Shown here piece by piece: positions 23,106-34,205 of a stretch of DNA of 64,000 nt. The stretch spans positions 157,962,492 through 158,026,491 of the forward strand of contig OX638368.1 of assembly GCA_951812925.1 (NCBI GenBank), given 5' to 3'. The stretch's first letter is position 1. The number at the start of each line of letters is the position of its first letter. The notes beneath the pieces were generated by a model. The model saw nothing but the letters and a program-made list of their open reading frames with translations, did no database searches and was not told the DNA's origin. This DNA is from Calliopum simillimum. Taxonomy: Eukaryota; Arthropoda; Insecta; Diptera; Lauxaniidae. The position numbers and the translations under genes are program-made.

Positions 23106-24347
23106 AATTGAGGCGCTGCGAACATTAACGCCCTAAGTCGACTTATGGCTTAGTGCGCCTTGAGGCGTTATTGCATAAATCAGTTCACGATAGGAAAAAA
23201 TGTTTTTAATCAAAACTAAGGTGCCCAACGAAAAAAAAGTGTATATGACAAAAAAATGCTTAGAGTTGTCCAGAGAGTACGTGTGATTTTTTTTAGATAC
23301 TTTTTTTCTATCCAGTTTTTGAAAAATTATAAAATGTTTAAAAAGATTCTGAAAAAACTCACACATATTTTCTGCATTATACACTTTTCATAAGGCACCT
23401 TGCTTTTGAATGAAAAAAATTTTTCTGACCGGGCAAAAAAATTTGCCATTTTTCCATCAATTTTTAACCTAAGAAAGCATTTTAAAGGAAATTTTATCTT
23501 CCCATTTTTTGTGAAACTTTGTCTATACCTTTCTTTGATTTGAAAAAAGTTATGGTTAAAAGAGTAAAAAACAGGAATTTTAAAATTTTTTGTTGATTTT
23601 AATTTTCTAAATTTCATTAAAATCCATTGCGCCGCTTTTGTGTAACATTGAATCAAAATATTCAATTCCTTAAAAGTGGGTGTAACACTCTTGCCATCTC
23701 ATCCATTTATTGCTGGTTATAATCAGCACTTGTCTACCTACCAAACTTAATCACCGTTTGCGAAATATGGCCCAATAAATTTTCATTTTAAAGGATTTGC
23801 CACGCCTTTCTATAAGTATCTTCAAGGTTAGAACTGATCCCAGTCACAATGCTATACTAATATACAACATTGTACCGAATTTCGTAAAATCTCTAAAGCC
23901 GTTTGCAAAAAAAAAATGTTTACCAGGTGCAAAACTTAGATGCAAATATATGCTTGCATTTTAGAAAGTAAAAATTTTAAAGAATAAATAAAAACGCACA
24001 TTTGTTCATTCATTCCCCTCATATAAAAAAAAAAATCATTAAAATCGAAGCAGTTTTGCCGGTTTCCCAAACAAAATGCTAACGTTACTGCAGTGATAGT
24101 CAAATGGATTAATGCAATAACGCCCTATAATTTAAATTTTCCTTCTTCGATAATTCTGTCAATGTGCATAAGTATTTTGTGTTAGCGGCAATCATTTAAT
24201 CGTTATGTTAGTGTTAATTGAATTAATTTGTTTTCCAATGTTTGAATGATGGATGGTTTGTTCTTTCTACAGCATTATGAAACTTTAAACTGAATTATCT
24301 CGAAATGCCATTCGACTTAGGGCGTTATTGCACGCAACGCCTCAATT
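23106..24347. mobile_element. Unclassified DNA transposon with about 35-bp terminal inverted repeats
   Basis: The ends match as inverted repeats: AATTGAGGCG then ATTAACGCCCTAAGTCGA on the left, and the inverse of AATTGAGGCG then AATAACGCCCTAAGTCGA on the right. No transposase is encoded. AATT flanks GAGGCG at both ends, so a 4-bp duplication is possible but cannot be told from the repeat itself. Further CGCCTTGAGGCGTTATTGCA words occur just inside the left end. Contains a foldback at 23,190-23,480 related to the one inside the hAT element near 9000. Confidence 0.6.
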
Positions 24348-24485
24348 ATCAATTTACAAAGTTTGATGTAAGCTATGAACTTTTTAAAAACATCCTTTCT
24401 ATGAAAATCATAAAAATCGTGTCGCTTGCCATTCTCATGGAAGGCCACGCTCTAAGGTTAAACAAATAAAAACAAAAGTTTAAAC

Positions 24486-24594
24486 TCTCATTGACAATTG
24501 ATAAACTTCTTAGGGCATGATTCAATTACAATAATTTCATACAATAACTATATCATGCCCTAAAAAGTTCATCAATTGTCAATGAGATAAAACA
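24486..24594. repeat. Hairpin repeat, stem about 38 bp
   Basis: CTCATTGACAATTGAT and TTAGGGCATGAT on the left face their inverse on the right across a short AT loop. The loop (ATTCAATTACAATAATTTCA) and part of the stem recur at 26,398-26,465, so this is a small dispersed element. Confidence 0.7.
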
Positions 24595-24753
24595 AAACAA
24601 TAAAATGTGATTAAAAAAGGCAGCTTTTTTTTTTAAATATTTTGATATAAATTTTAGTGACCTTTTAGTTTAAATATTTGATTTTTATTGGGGGCTTTAG
24701 ATCAAAAAATTTTAAAAAGAAAAGTTCTTTAAAATTTCTTCAATTTATTTTTT

Positions 24754-24789
24754 CCAATATTTCAACATCCATTGGCTGTCATCATCAGG
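24754..24789 (-). ncRNA. Hammerhead-ribozyme-like core, minus strand copy
   Basis: On the minus strand: CTGATGA (24,782-24,788), a possible stem II (GACA pairing with TGTT), then GAAA (24,760-24,763) and TATTGG. CTGATGA and GAAA are the exact invariant boxes of the hammerhead. The upstream stem III strand is poor, so cleavage activity is doubtful. Confidence 0.4.
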
Positions 24790-25060
24790 GACTCTATTAT
24801 AGAATATAGAACATTGAGCAGCTGATCAACACATAACAAAAACATTCGACAACTGAGAGGCTAAAAGTAAAGTGCAATACCATATGTGCAATATTTTTAC
24901 CCTTTTGTGTCGTGTGGTTGTGTTTTTTAATTATATTATTTATTTATTTTTGCAATTTTTGTGTGCTGTAATGTCTTGTTTTTTGACAATTATTTAGTTT
25001 ATTTTACCCAAGTAAGTTTTATTTTTAAATATGTTAAAAAGTGGTGTTAATATTGTAATA

Positions 25061-25118
25061 CAATATATTCTATAATAGAGTCCCTGATGGTGACAGCCAA
25101 TGGATGTCGAAATATTGG
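25061..25118 (+). ncRNA. Hammerhead-ribozyme-like core, plus strand copy
   Basis: CAATAT (25,061-25,066) can pair with ATATTG after GAAA to form stem III, leaving A as the cleavage-site base. CTGATGG (25,084-25,090) has one change from the CTGANGA box. Stem II is GACA/TGTC, followed by GAAA (25,109-25,112). Stem I is imperfect. Probably a decayed ribozyme. Confidence 0.4.
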
Positions 25119-25200
25119 ACAAAAATAAATTGAAGAAATTTTAAAGAATTTTTCTTTTTAAAATTTTTTGACCTAAAGCCCAAAATAAAAATCAAATTTT

Positions 25201-26397
25201 TAATATATGTTTATGCACAAATATACACTAAAACAAACTGCCTTACAATCGCGTTTTTACACGTTTAAAAACTTTCATATTAATGGAGATAACTGAGTTT
25301 GAAATTTGGAAATGTTACCTTTTGTCAGGAAATGTTGGAAATTTTACTTTTGATAATCATTAAACTGAAATTATGCCTTGTGGGAGCAATAAAAGCAACT
25401 GAAAATGTTCGACGAAGACTATGATTAGTGATTAGTATTAAATAGATAAATGTAATTTTTCGTCAGAATTACAAAAAAATTGTAAGTGGAGTGGAAACGT
25501 TACTTTTTGTGCGGATATCGACGAAAAACGCGGTTTTCTTGGGAACTGTTATTCTTTGAACCGCCAAATTCAACTGGAATGTGTAGTTCATAGATTTACA
25601 TACGATTCTTCAAAAAAAAAAAAAAAGCAAAAAGACAAAAAGTGGAAATGTTACCTTCATATACATGATATAATAGATTTCATTTGATAAAAAATGTAGA
25701 AGACTGTGGTGCAACAAATCATAATTGTGGCAACATAAAATTTAAGTTACCATTGAAATTTAAAATTTTACATAAATCATCTTGACACCGCACGACCATT
25801 TGTAAAGACAAAAAGTTTTGAAAAAAATCTTATATCTTATCATTTGCGGAAGTGGACAATTAAGATTTTTTTATTTTCGCCTATACAGAAGAGAGAGGGT
25901 CTATAATCATTGTTTTTGGACTAAATGACCCGGCTGCGTTTCTGGAAGCATAAATGTAACTAATTTTTCATGCTCCAAAAGTACAAGGAAAATAAAAAAC
26001 CAACACAGTACTCTTGTTTTGGACACATAATAGTTGTAAGGCATTATTTTCAGATGCTTAATTTTGTAATGGAGCCAACAAACAAAAGTGTTAAATCTCA
26101 TTGGTAACCACTTCTGTATTTTTATCGATACCTTCTTCAAGCTCTATGATAATACTCACATTTTATGAACTACCACCGATCTCTTGGGTAGCAGCTTTTT
26201 CTTCAGTTTTATACTTTGAAATTTTCTCTTTTTCCAAACTTCGAGCTTCTTTTTTTTCTGTTGTTTCTTGAGGCCGATATTCCGATATTGTTTCATACGT
26301 TCGCGAATTTCCTGCTGCTTCACGGCCAATCCATTACATTGATGCGTTCATATTCAACATAAAAGAGAAATCTTAGGTTTTTTACACACGGATTCAT
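25201..26397. other. AT-rich non-coding stretch
   Basis: No gene or clear repeat boundary recognised. Confidence 0.4.
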
Positions 26398-26465
26398 TGG
26401 GTCATGATTCAATTACAATAATTTCATACAAATAAATATCATAATTGTATCATGTCCAAAAAAGT
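26398..26465. repeat. Second copy of the 24.5-kb hairpin repeat
   Basis: GATTCAATTACAATAATTTC and flanking TCATG/CATG words match 24,515-24,570, with a slightly different loop. Confidence 0.6.
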
Positions 26466-26815
26466 AAATTTTTCGTTAGTTTTGTAACGAGTAGATGAGA
26501 ACTGAACCTTTTTCAGCAAAAATTGATAGAAACTTTCCCGCTAAGGGCGCTGAAAAATCAAATATAAGTCTAGACAAAAACCTAAAATTATATTTTCATA
26601 AAATCTTTTACAATTTTGCTCGTCTGTAATATGAAAAATAAATATTTCACAAGTAGATGTCGCCCTGTGCAAACCACCCAGTTGGAAAACCTTCTGGTTT
26701 ATTTTTATTTTTCCTTTTTTTTTCTGTATTGCACTAATTTTGCACTTATCACACTACTCACAATTTTTGTCCTCTTTGTAAAATGTTTCAGAAGCTTCTT
26801 TGATTTATTTTGTTG

Positions 26816-27490
26816 GTTAGGTTAGGTTAGGTTAGGTTAGGTTAGGTTAGGTTAGGTTAGGTTAGGTTAGGTTAGGTTAGGTTAGGTTAGGTTAGGTTAG
26901 GTTAGGTTAGGTTAGGTTAGGTTAGGTTAGGTTAGGTTAGGTTAGGTTAGGTTAGGTTAGGTTAGGTTAGGTTAGGTTAGGTTAGGTTAGGTTAGGTTAG
27001 GTTAGGTTAGGTTAGGTTAGGTTAGGTTAGGTTAGGTTAGGTTAGGTTAGGTTAGGTTAGGTTAGGTTAGGTTAGGTTAGGTTAGGTTAGGTTAGGTTAG
27101 GTTAGGTTAGGTTAGGTTAGGTTAGGTTAGGTTAGGTTAGGTTAGGTTAGGTTAGGTTAGGTTAGGTTAGGTTAGGTTAGGTTAGGTTAGGTTAGGTTAG
27201 GTTAGGTTAGGTTAGGTTAGGTTAGGTTAGGTTAGGTTAGGTTAGGTTAGGTTAGGTTAGGTTAGGTTAGGTTAGGTTAGGTTAGGTTAGGTTAGGTTAG
27301 GTTAGGTTAGGTTAGGTTAGGTTAGGTTAGGTTAGGTTAGGTTAGGTTAGGTTAGGTTAGGTTAGGTTAGGTTAGGTTAGGTTAGGTTAGGTTAGGTTAG
27401 GTTAGGTTAGGTTAGGTTAGGTTAGGTTAGGTTAGGTTAGGTTAGGTTAGGTTAGGTTAGGTTAGGTTAGGTTAGGTTAGGTTAGGTTAG
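26816..27490 (+). repeat. Perfect (TTAGG)n array, 135 units
   Basis: 675 bases of GTTAG with no substitution or indel, the canonical arthropod telomeric pentamer TTAGG, ending at GGTGGCGG. Diptera are known to have lost telomerase and TTAGG telomeres, so in a fly this is an interstitial array. I recall shorter GTTAG runs followed by GGTGGC as dispersed repeats in fly genomes, so a transposon tail or microsatellite origin is more likely than a telomere. Confidence 0.97.
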
Positions 27491-27660
27491 GGTGGCGGTA
27501 ATGGCGTGAGCAAAAACCTCACATAGACGAACTAGGTCCATAGCGTTACCACAAACTCCCTTCTGTTAGGAGAATAGCAGTGTTCGGGCTTCACCATACG
27601 GGGATTAAAATTGGTACACTTAGGTTTCCACGATTCTGAGGCCTAATCTTTAAACTTTAA
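27491..27660 (+). repeat. Unique flank attached to the TTAGG array
   Basis: GGTGGCGG, then CACATAGACGAACTAGGTCC and GCGTTACCACAAA. I recall a comparable arrangement (GTTAG run, GGTGGC, CTTAGAC, GGTCCATTGTGATACCAC) in other flies; if right, array and flank move or spread together. Recall only, not checked. Confidence 0.35.
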
Positions 27661-28433
27661 AATAACGCCATACACGTTTGTACGCGATGAATTAAAAAAA
27701 TCGGCGTTTTTCAGGCGGAAGACATCTATAAAAACAACGATAACTTTAAAAACAGCAAAAACCACAAGAAAAAATGAATACCACTGCATGCAGAAAACTC
27801 TGGTCTTGTTAAATGTATAAGAATTTATTAAAGCCTAGGTAAACTTTGCCGAAACTAGCTTGAGAAAGTTTGTAAACATTATTAATAATTATATATTTAA
27901 GGCCATTTTTTACTAAGGAAATGCTTCCACTCTTTTCAAAAGATGCAGGGAAATGTAAACAATAAAATTTAAGTACGTATATGGGCATATCCGAAAATAA
28001 TCTCTTACATGACCCAAGTTTTAAGAAAAATTTTTTTTTTTCTTGTTCAATAACCAAATATGGTGGAAAATATTCCTAGACGTATAAAATGAAATTCCCA
28101 ATAACTGAACAAAAAAATTTCGACACGAGAGGGTGTCAGGAAGTCGTTTTATTAAAATATTTAGGGAAAATCGTGATTTCCGATAATATACGGGAGAGCA
28201 CATATTTCAGATGTAGTAGATATGTTACGGGGCACCTTTTCAAATATTCTGGAGTCAAATTCAGAAAAATCGTATGTGGGTCGTGGTGACAAAATGGGTT
28301 AAAAAGTCTAGATCGCTCTTTACGAAAGTTAAAAAAAAAAACGAAAATTTTGACATCCAAAACTTTATTTTTCATCCACGCAATTTTCGGCCGCAGACCT
28401 GGTCCATTTGACGTAAAACGCCCCATATGTATT
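27661..28433. other. Non-coding stretch
   Basis: No gene recognised; open frames overlap each other on both strands and look like chance. Confidence 0.4.
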
Positions 28434-28974
28434 TTTGATCAGCATCATCTCCTGAGTCGATATAGCCATATCTGTCGGTCTATCAGTCTATCCGGTGAAA
28501 TCATTTTAATATTTTTGGGAGCAAGATAATTCGATCAAATTTGGTACACTGCCTCCGTCGTCAAAGTTTGTTCGTCAGATTGAAAATAATTGAAAAAAGA
28601 CAACGGATAAGAGGGCGTGACACGTCCCATAAAAGCAAAAGTTTCAAAATGCTATATTGTAAGCGTATTTTGAGGTAATCCAACCACATTTCACTCAGAT
28701 ACTAAGGACAGTAAATGCAAGCTCTACGCAAGAAACTAGACAAACTCGAACAAAAGGGCGTGGCATATCCCATACAAGCAAAATTTACGAACTTCTGTAA
28801 TGCAAGCGTTATTTGAGGCAATGAATACAAATTTCGCACAGTTAAGTACTTGGAATAGTTAGTGCAAGATCTGAGCGAAAACTATTTGAGTTATGTCAAG
28901 AGGGAGGGCGTGGGAAAGTACAGTGTAGGGTATTTAATTTAATTTGGCCAGGCCAAAGGCAACACTCTTACTAG
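28434..28974 (+). mobile_element. Helentron-like element, 5'-truncated, intact 3' end
   Basis: Starts within the family at GATCAGCATCATCTCCTGAG, includes GGGCGTGACACGTCCCATA and GGGCGTGGCATATCCCATA units, and ends with the hairpin TTTGGCCAGGCCAAA followed by CTTACTAG (28,967-28,974). The CTAG end after a hairpin is the Helitron/Helentron 3' signature. Confidence 0.6.
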
Positions 28975-29426
28975 TTATGTATATTGAAAGTCAATTTTAT
29001 ATAAAAAGTTGATATTACAAATTTTTTTGAATCACCGCTAAATTTCCTCTAATTTAGTTTTCATTTGTCGACTAATTTTATGATTTGAGGCCAGGAAAAA
29101 ATACTTTGCTAAAAATATTTCTAAAATTTGGGAGCGGAGTAATTTTGTCTGACAAAATACTGACGTTTTTAGAAAAATTAAAATTGGTGTTTACAAAAGC
29201 ACTGAACATGCTAAGTGAAACCATCTAACCAAAAAATTTTGTAGGCCTTTCTATCTAGCATTTTTGAGATTTAAGAAATGTACAAACACGTAAAAATTGC
29301 GGCAACATTGCCTACAGCAACCGAAAAAACGACTTAATTTTAAATTATTACATAAATCAACCCTAATACAGTGCGTTCAATTTTGAGTGTGACGTCAATT
29401 TAATTCATTTAACTAAAAAGATAGTA

Positions 29427-29496
<70 letters not shown>

Positions 29497-29720
29497 GTCG
29501 TCGTCGTTATCTATGTATAAACTCTTTTGCAGTAATTGGCCAAATTCGACTGATTTCTTTTCATTCTCAAAATAATGCGGGTAAGCTATACAAATATAAA
29601 TACAAACATACATACATATGCACATATATATGAACAAAAAATATAAGTATGTAATGCATGTTTGGTGCATATTCTAACATATTTATTTACTAACTTGAGT
29701 GCATGTACATATGTATGTAG
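28975..29720. other. Non-coding stretch, perhaps intron of the gene ending at 29,792
   Basis: Contains the ATC repeat at 29,427-29,508 and a branch-point-like ACTAAC near 29,690. No other coding signal. Confidence 0.35.
29427..29508. repeat. ATC trinucleotide microsatellite
   Basis: About 24 ATC units followed by four GTC-type units. Read on the minus strand it gives a long aspartate run, but the rest of that frame is not protein-like, so I treat it as a microsatellite, not a gene. Confidence 0.95.
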
Positions 29721-29792
29721 GGTATGTCTGTCGGTTATGAAGATACAGAAGAACAAGACGAAGAATTCTACTTCAATGAGACGCTCTCGTAA
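29721..29792 (+). CDS. Candidate terminal coding exon of an unidentified gene
   Basis: An acceptor-like ATGTATGTAG ends at 29,720. The next 72 bases read in one frame as 23 residues, GMSVGYEDTEEQDEEFYFNE and three more, ending in TAA at 29,790-29,792. The acidic, low-repeat composition and balanced codon use stand out from the AT-driven chance frames nearby, and it looks like the C-terminal tail of a cytoplasmic or membrane protein. The following 300 bases look like 3' UTR (CATACATAC runs). I do not recognise the protein and found no upstream exon; earlier exons may lie beyond long repeat-filled introns or outside the window. A ready ATG (second codon) exists, but 22 residues is too short for a standalone gene call. 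Confidence 0.35.
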   Translation, partial: GMSVGYEDTEEQDEEFYFNETLS

Positions 29793-30309
29793 AACAAAGG
29801 AGCATCGTCATATCGACATTTGATAAACTCATCCATATCCAATCCACTTACGAATACAAATATTTACACAATTTATAGTTGAACGGAGGTATGAGAATAT
29901 AATATTTCCAAAAATCAAACACACATATACGCATGATACACACACACACATGCACAGACTAAAATATAAACATACTGCTAAGCCCATGCAATCTTAAGAA
30001 AAGCCAAAATCATATATGACGCGCCCTGTTTTTCTAACTGCCCTTACCACTAAATATCCCATACACCGACTACATACATACTTACACACATATGTATATA
30101 CATGTTCTTGTATACGTATGTGAATGCTTGTATTGGTTAGTACATAAATTCAGATTAGCTATAAATCGAAAAAAAAGGCCGGCTGGCATCGTTAGTAAAA
30201 TCATATCAACCAACATCGATGATGTCCAGCGCCCCATCATCGCTCATCTATCAGACATCAAATGGATACATTGCACAGTAGTGTGGCATTCGGATAAAAT
30301 CACAAATAT
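29793..30309. other. Possible 3' UTR, then non-coding
   Basis: Rich in CATACATA and ACACACAC words, common in fly 3' UTRs and introns. No canonical AATAAA before the LINE at 30,310. Confidence 0.3.
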
Positions 30310-30835
30310 CTAATATTTGTTATGGACTTCCCTGAAACTCCAATGGGAATATAGGACCAAAATAAACGTCTCCATTTTATGCGATCCTTTGTATGTAACT
30401 CCTAAGAAGAGCATAGGGCCAATAAGAAACTCCTCCATTTGTTGCGATCCCTTGCGATGACTTTGATTGATATCTTGTCACGACTTTCCCGATTCTTGGA
30501 TTTCCTTTTCCAGCGACTTTTTCCAGTTGGTTTTGGGTCTACCACGTCCTATATTGCCTTGTGGATTCCACTCAAGAGCCTGACGACAGAGTATAACCAA
30601 TCCATTTCCGCTTGCGCAGCTTAACCTCGTTTGCTATAGATCTCTGATAGCATTTTTGACGTAGCTTGGCATTTGAGTTAGTGCGAGGCCACCAAACCTT
30701 GAGTATACGTCTTAAGCATTTGTTGACGAATACTTGCAGCTTGTTCATTGATTGTTCTGTAACAAGACACGTTTCGCACCCATATAACAAAACCGATTTC
30801 ACATTCGAATCAAAAATGCGCACTTTCGTTTTGGT
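30310..30835 (-). pseudogene. RTE-type LINE C-terminal fragment
   Basis: On the minus strand the frame ending at 30,572 reads VKSVLLYGCETC, LQVFVNKCLRRILKVWWP and EVKLRKRKWIGYTL, the C-terminal region of non-LTR retrotransposon polymerases. After a frameshift near 30,595 it continues as RQALEWNPQGNIGRGRPKTN and WKKSLEKEIQE, then a stop. This tail (LYGCETW, CLRRIL-WP, R-RKW-WIGH-L, NPQG-RGRP-W) is one I recall from RTE-like elements across animals. The catalytic domain is missing. A related tail on the plus strand lies at 55,131-55,355. Confidence 0.7.
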
Positions 30836-32324
30836 GGATATAACGGAAGAAGACCATATTTTGTTCAGTTGAGCACTTTAAGGCCTTCTAAAAATTTTAT
30901 TGGATTTTTTTATCTCTTCCGGAACAACTGCCGATTTTAGGCAACAGATAGTTTAGCATTTAAATTTAGCATACCTATCGTTCGTTTTCCTAGTGCAGAG
31001 TCCGGATAACACTTAACAAACCAAACTTTTGTTTCAACGGTGTTGAACATAACAAAAGTTGTTTTACTGAAACCACTATAACTTTTGAAAAAAAACAGCT
31101 ACTTTTTGAAAGTTAGTAATGAGTGTCAGACCGGGGACTTACTAGCCGATGAAATACAGTGCAATAAAATTTTTGCACAGTTTATCATTTCAGCTCTCTA
31201 ATGATTTAAATTTTTTTTTTTTAAATTTTGAACACATTTTGGATGAAATTGCTATACTGTACGTTATTCACGTCCATAAAGTGAAGGAGCACTTTAATAA
31301 TTTTCATAAATTGACTGACCCTTTGCAAAAACCGAAAACAGAATGAATGCAGTTGAAAAATGTGATGTGATGGCAACGTCAAAACTACCCTGAATGAGCG
31401 ATTAATTGAGTTCGGATTCTGCCAGTAAGTGAAAGTAAACACAATTGGAATCTATCGTTTGATATTTACTTATTTCACAATAGAATCTGTTGTTGAATTC
31501 ATATGCCACGCACGGAGCAAATGATTTCATATGAATGTTAAAAGTCCTTGTATTGATAATAGCGTAGAGTATTTAGAAATTATGATGATTAAGGACTACC
31601 TAACATAACTTATTCTGCCTTATGAAGGTCTTGACGACAAACATGAAGTTACATTTTTACTGAATATTGTGAATATGGCCCATACTAACTTATTTAATGA
31701 AACACAATCTGAACCTCAGTTTCTGTTTTTTGCGGCCCATTGTCTGACCTCCATTTTTCATTGACATGAGATGAATATCGCTTAAAAATGTTTTTAAGGA
31801 AAATAGGGTAGCTAGGAACCAAAAAAAAATTCTAAATGCACATTGATTTTGGAAGGATTCGATTATAAAAAACAGATTACTATCCTTTGTGCTTTAGGGT
31901 GGTAGGAACTGAGATCATGTGGAACTAGTTGAAAACAAGATAAATGATCTCTATGAATGAAATGTAGCGCACATCGAAAAATTTACAACTATAAGCAGGG
32001 GCGCGGAGAGAAAATCCGGGCTTGAGGGTAATTATATACTGTTACTTACATACATCTAGGAGTGGCATGGACCCCTCCTTGATTTTGTTTTTATTCGATA
32101 CTGGCACATAATCATGTTTGGTAATAAAATCATGACTACAGTAGTTTATTATTCCAAATAATTCAGTCAGTGACCTCAAATATAGACAAGAACCGCGTTT
32201 GAGCATTTTTAAAAATTTTAATGTTAGTTTATTCCAAGAAAAAAGGTGTGGATATGATTCAAGTTGGGTTTTGAAAAACTTGGATTTTGTAATGTATCAA
32301 GTATCAGATTTTTTAGAATTATCT
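30836..32324. other. Non-coding stretch
   Basis: No gene or bounded repeat recognised. The frame at 31,149-31,346 lacks family resemblance. Confidence 0.4.
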
Positions 32325-32995
32325 AGCATTGGGATTTAGATTCAAATATTGCGTAAAAGAGTCTTTCTTTGCGGAACCGACCAAGATTCAACTTGAAATT
32401 TCCGATTTTTATAAAAATTGGTGGAAAGTTATTATTTGACACAGATATAACTGTGGTTTTCCGAAAATTTCCAAGATGGCGGCCATACGAAATTCGATCC
32501 AACCTTTTGATACTCACATATGTACATATTTGAAAATTTATATCTTCTCAGCTTTTTATCCGACTTTAATGAAATTTTCAGGGCTTTTGTAGATAAGTAT
32601 GAGCTTTTGAAAAAAAAAAAAAAAAAAAAAAAATACACTGAAAAATAATGTATTTTTATTAATATTAATTTTTTTTTTTTCAGCTTAAGTTTTTTTTTCA
32701 AAAGCTCATACTTTCTACAGAAACCCCAAAAATTTCATCAAAATCGGATAAAAAGCCCAGGAGCTATGAGTTTTCAAATGTGTGAGTATCCAAAGGTTGG
32801 ATCGAACTTCGTGTGGCCGCCATCTTGGAAGCATTCACAGCTTTGTGTGTGACAAATACTAATTCTCCACCAATTTTCATAAAAATCGGAGATGTCAAGT
32901 CGATTCTTGGTCGGTTACGCAAAGAAAGATTCAAAACATTGTCCTTTAAACTATCAGATTATGATATCTCAAAATTCAAACCTAAATTCTGCAAC
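32325..32995. repeat. Foldback element, arms about 280 bp
   Basis: Arms at about 32,330-32,608 and 32,700-32,985 share inverted words including TCTTTCTTTGCG, CGACCAAGA, CCAAGATGGCGGCCA and CGATCCAACCTTT, around a poly-A/poly-T centre. A diverged single copy of one arm occurs at 49,490-49,760. No transposase. Confidence 0.7.
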
Positions 32996-33481
32996 CTGAT
33001 TCAGACTAAACAAGAAAAAATACATTAAAAATGGCTATTCTTGTTTAATTTTTTTAAGGGGGAAAAAAATGGGTAAAATATTCAATATCTCGTGAAATTC
33101 AACTAGGATATTCTGGTTTGCATTTAGTTACTATAAAAGCACGTAGATATCTTCTTGTACGCTTTGTTTTTGGATTCGCAACAGTTCGGAGCACACCGAC
33201 AACATTTTCGGTAGGTGGTTTTAGCAATGAACGAAAATAAAGACCAAATTTTGGGTCTACTTTTAAGAATAGACAAAAAAATAAGAATGTTCGGAAAAAT
33301 CTTGACCCGAAAGTTTTTTTAAGTGTTGTGAAGTTGGGTCATTGGGTAATATTAGATAAAAATGTTATGTTTTTATCTCAAATCTTAACTTTTTTAATTT
33401 GATATCTTCTAAGCATAACATTCTCCATGCTAAAACTTTTTCGGAAATATTTACATATAGTCCAGTAAAATTAGACTCAAA
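32996..33481. other. Non-coding stretch
   Basis: Nothing recognised. Confidence 0.4.
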
Positions 33482-34205
33482 CTAGTAAGGGTGTAACCTT
33501 TGGCCAACCATTAAATACTCTACACTGCAGTATTTTTAAAATTTTGCTTATATGGTGCCACGACCTTTTGTCCCAGTTCACTCAGTTTATGCTCAGAGCT
33601 TGCATTTGTAGTTCTTAATGTCTGAGTGAAATTTGGTTGGATTATCTAAAAAAACGTTTTCAGTATAGCGTTTTAAAACTTTTGCTTGCATGGGAAGTGC
33701 CACGCCCTCTTGTCTGAGTTCGTCTTGTTTTAGCTCAGAGCGTACATTTATAGTCCTTAGTTTTTGCATGAAATTTAGTTCAATTATCTTAAAAAACTCT
33801 TTCGGTATAGCATTTTGAAACTTTTGCTTATATGGGAGGTGCCACGCCCTCTTGTCCGATTTCACCCAATTTTTGCTCAGAGCTTGCGCTAATAATTCGT
33901 AGTATTTATGTGTATTTCGGTTGCATTGTCGTGAAAAATATTCCTAAATATGCATTTGAATATATTTTTTGTATGGGTGGTAGGCGTGTTCGTTGACCAA
34001 TTTTCCTCATTTTTAGTCCCACGAGCTAATTTCATTGAATTATTTTGCTCAGTTTTCCCAGAAAATGTATTTCCACGCACACCCAGCCAGCCGGACATGC
34101 CTATATCGACTCAGGAGGTGACGCTGATCAGGAATATATATACACGCCTCCTTCTCTGAGTTACAAAAGGAAGAACAAAGTGAATATGCCATGGGTGTAG
34201 GGTAT
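33482..34205 (-). mobile_element. Near-full-length Helentron-like element, minus orientation
   Basis: Starts (minus-strand 3' end) with CTAGTAAGGGTGTAACC and TTTGGCCAACC, has three GTGCCACG-type units (33,555, 33,700, 33,840) and ends with GGGTGTAGGGTATA, the inverse of the family's 5' TATACCCTACACCC. Same architecture as 50,968-51,744 in reverse. No RepHel protein. Confidence 0.65.

Larger units (their letters stand above)
24672..25200. repeat. Inverted pair of Penelope-like segments, arms about 140 bp
   Basis: Arms at 24,672-24,812 and 25,064-25,200 are near-identical inverted copies separated by about 250 bases. Each arm contains, in its own orientation, CCTGATG, a short hairpin and CGAAA or TGAAA followed by TATTGG. 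That order is the conserved core of the hammerhead ribozymes that Penelope-like retroelements carry in their terminal repeats. A third related segment lies at 62,662-62,703. No reverse transcriptase is left between the arms. Confidence 0.5.

Noticed and set aside
26816..27490. A true chromosome end (telomere)
   Set aside because: Unique and repeat sequence continues for tens of kilobases on both sides, so the array is interstitial; flies also lack TTAGG telomeres.
29427..29508. CRISPR-like or regularly spaced repeat array
   Set aside because: Simple trinucleotide repeat without spacers; no CRISPR-type arrays exist in this eukaryotic window.
29413..29670. Minus-strand frame with about 28 aspartates
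   Set aside because: It is the ATC microsatellite read in one frame; the rest is low-complexity and has no family resemblance.
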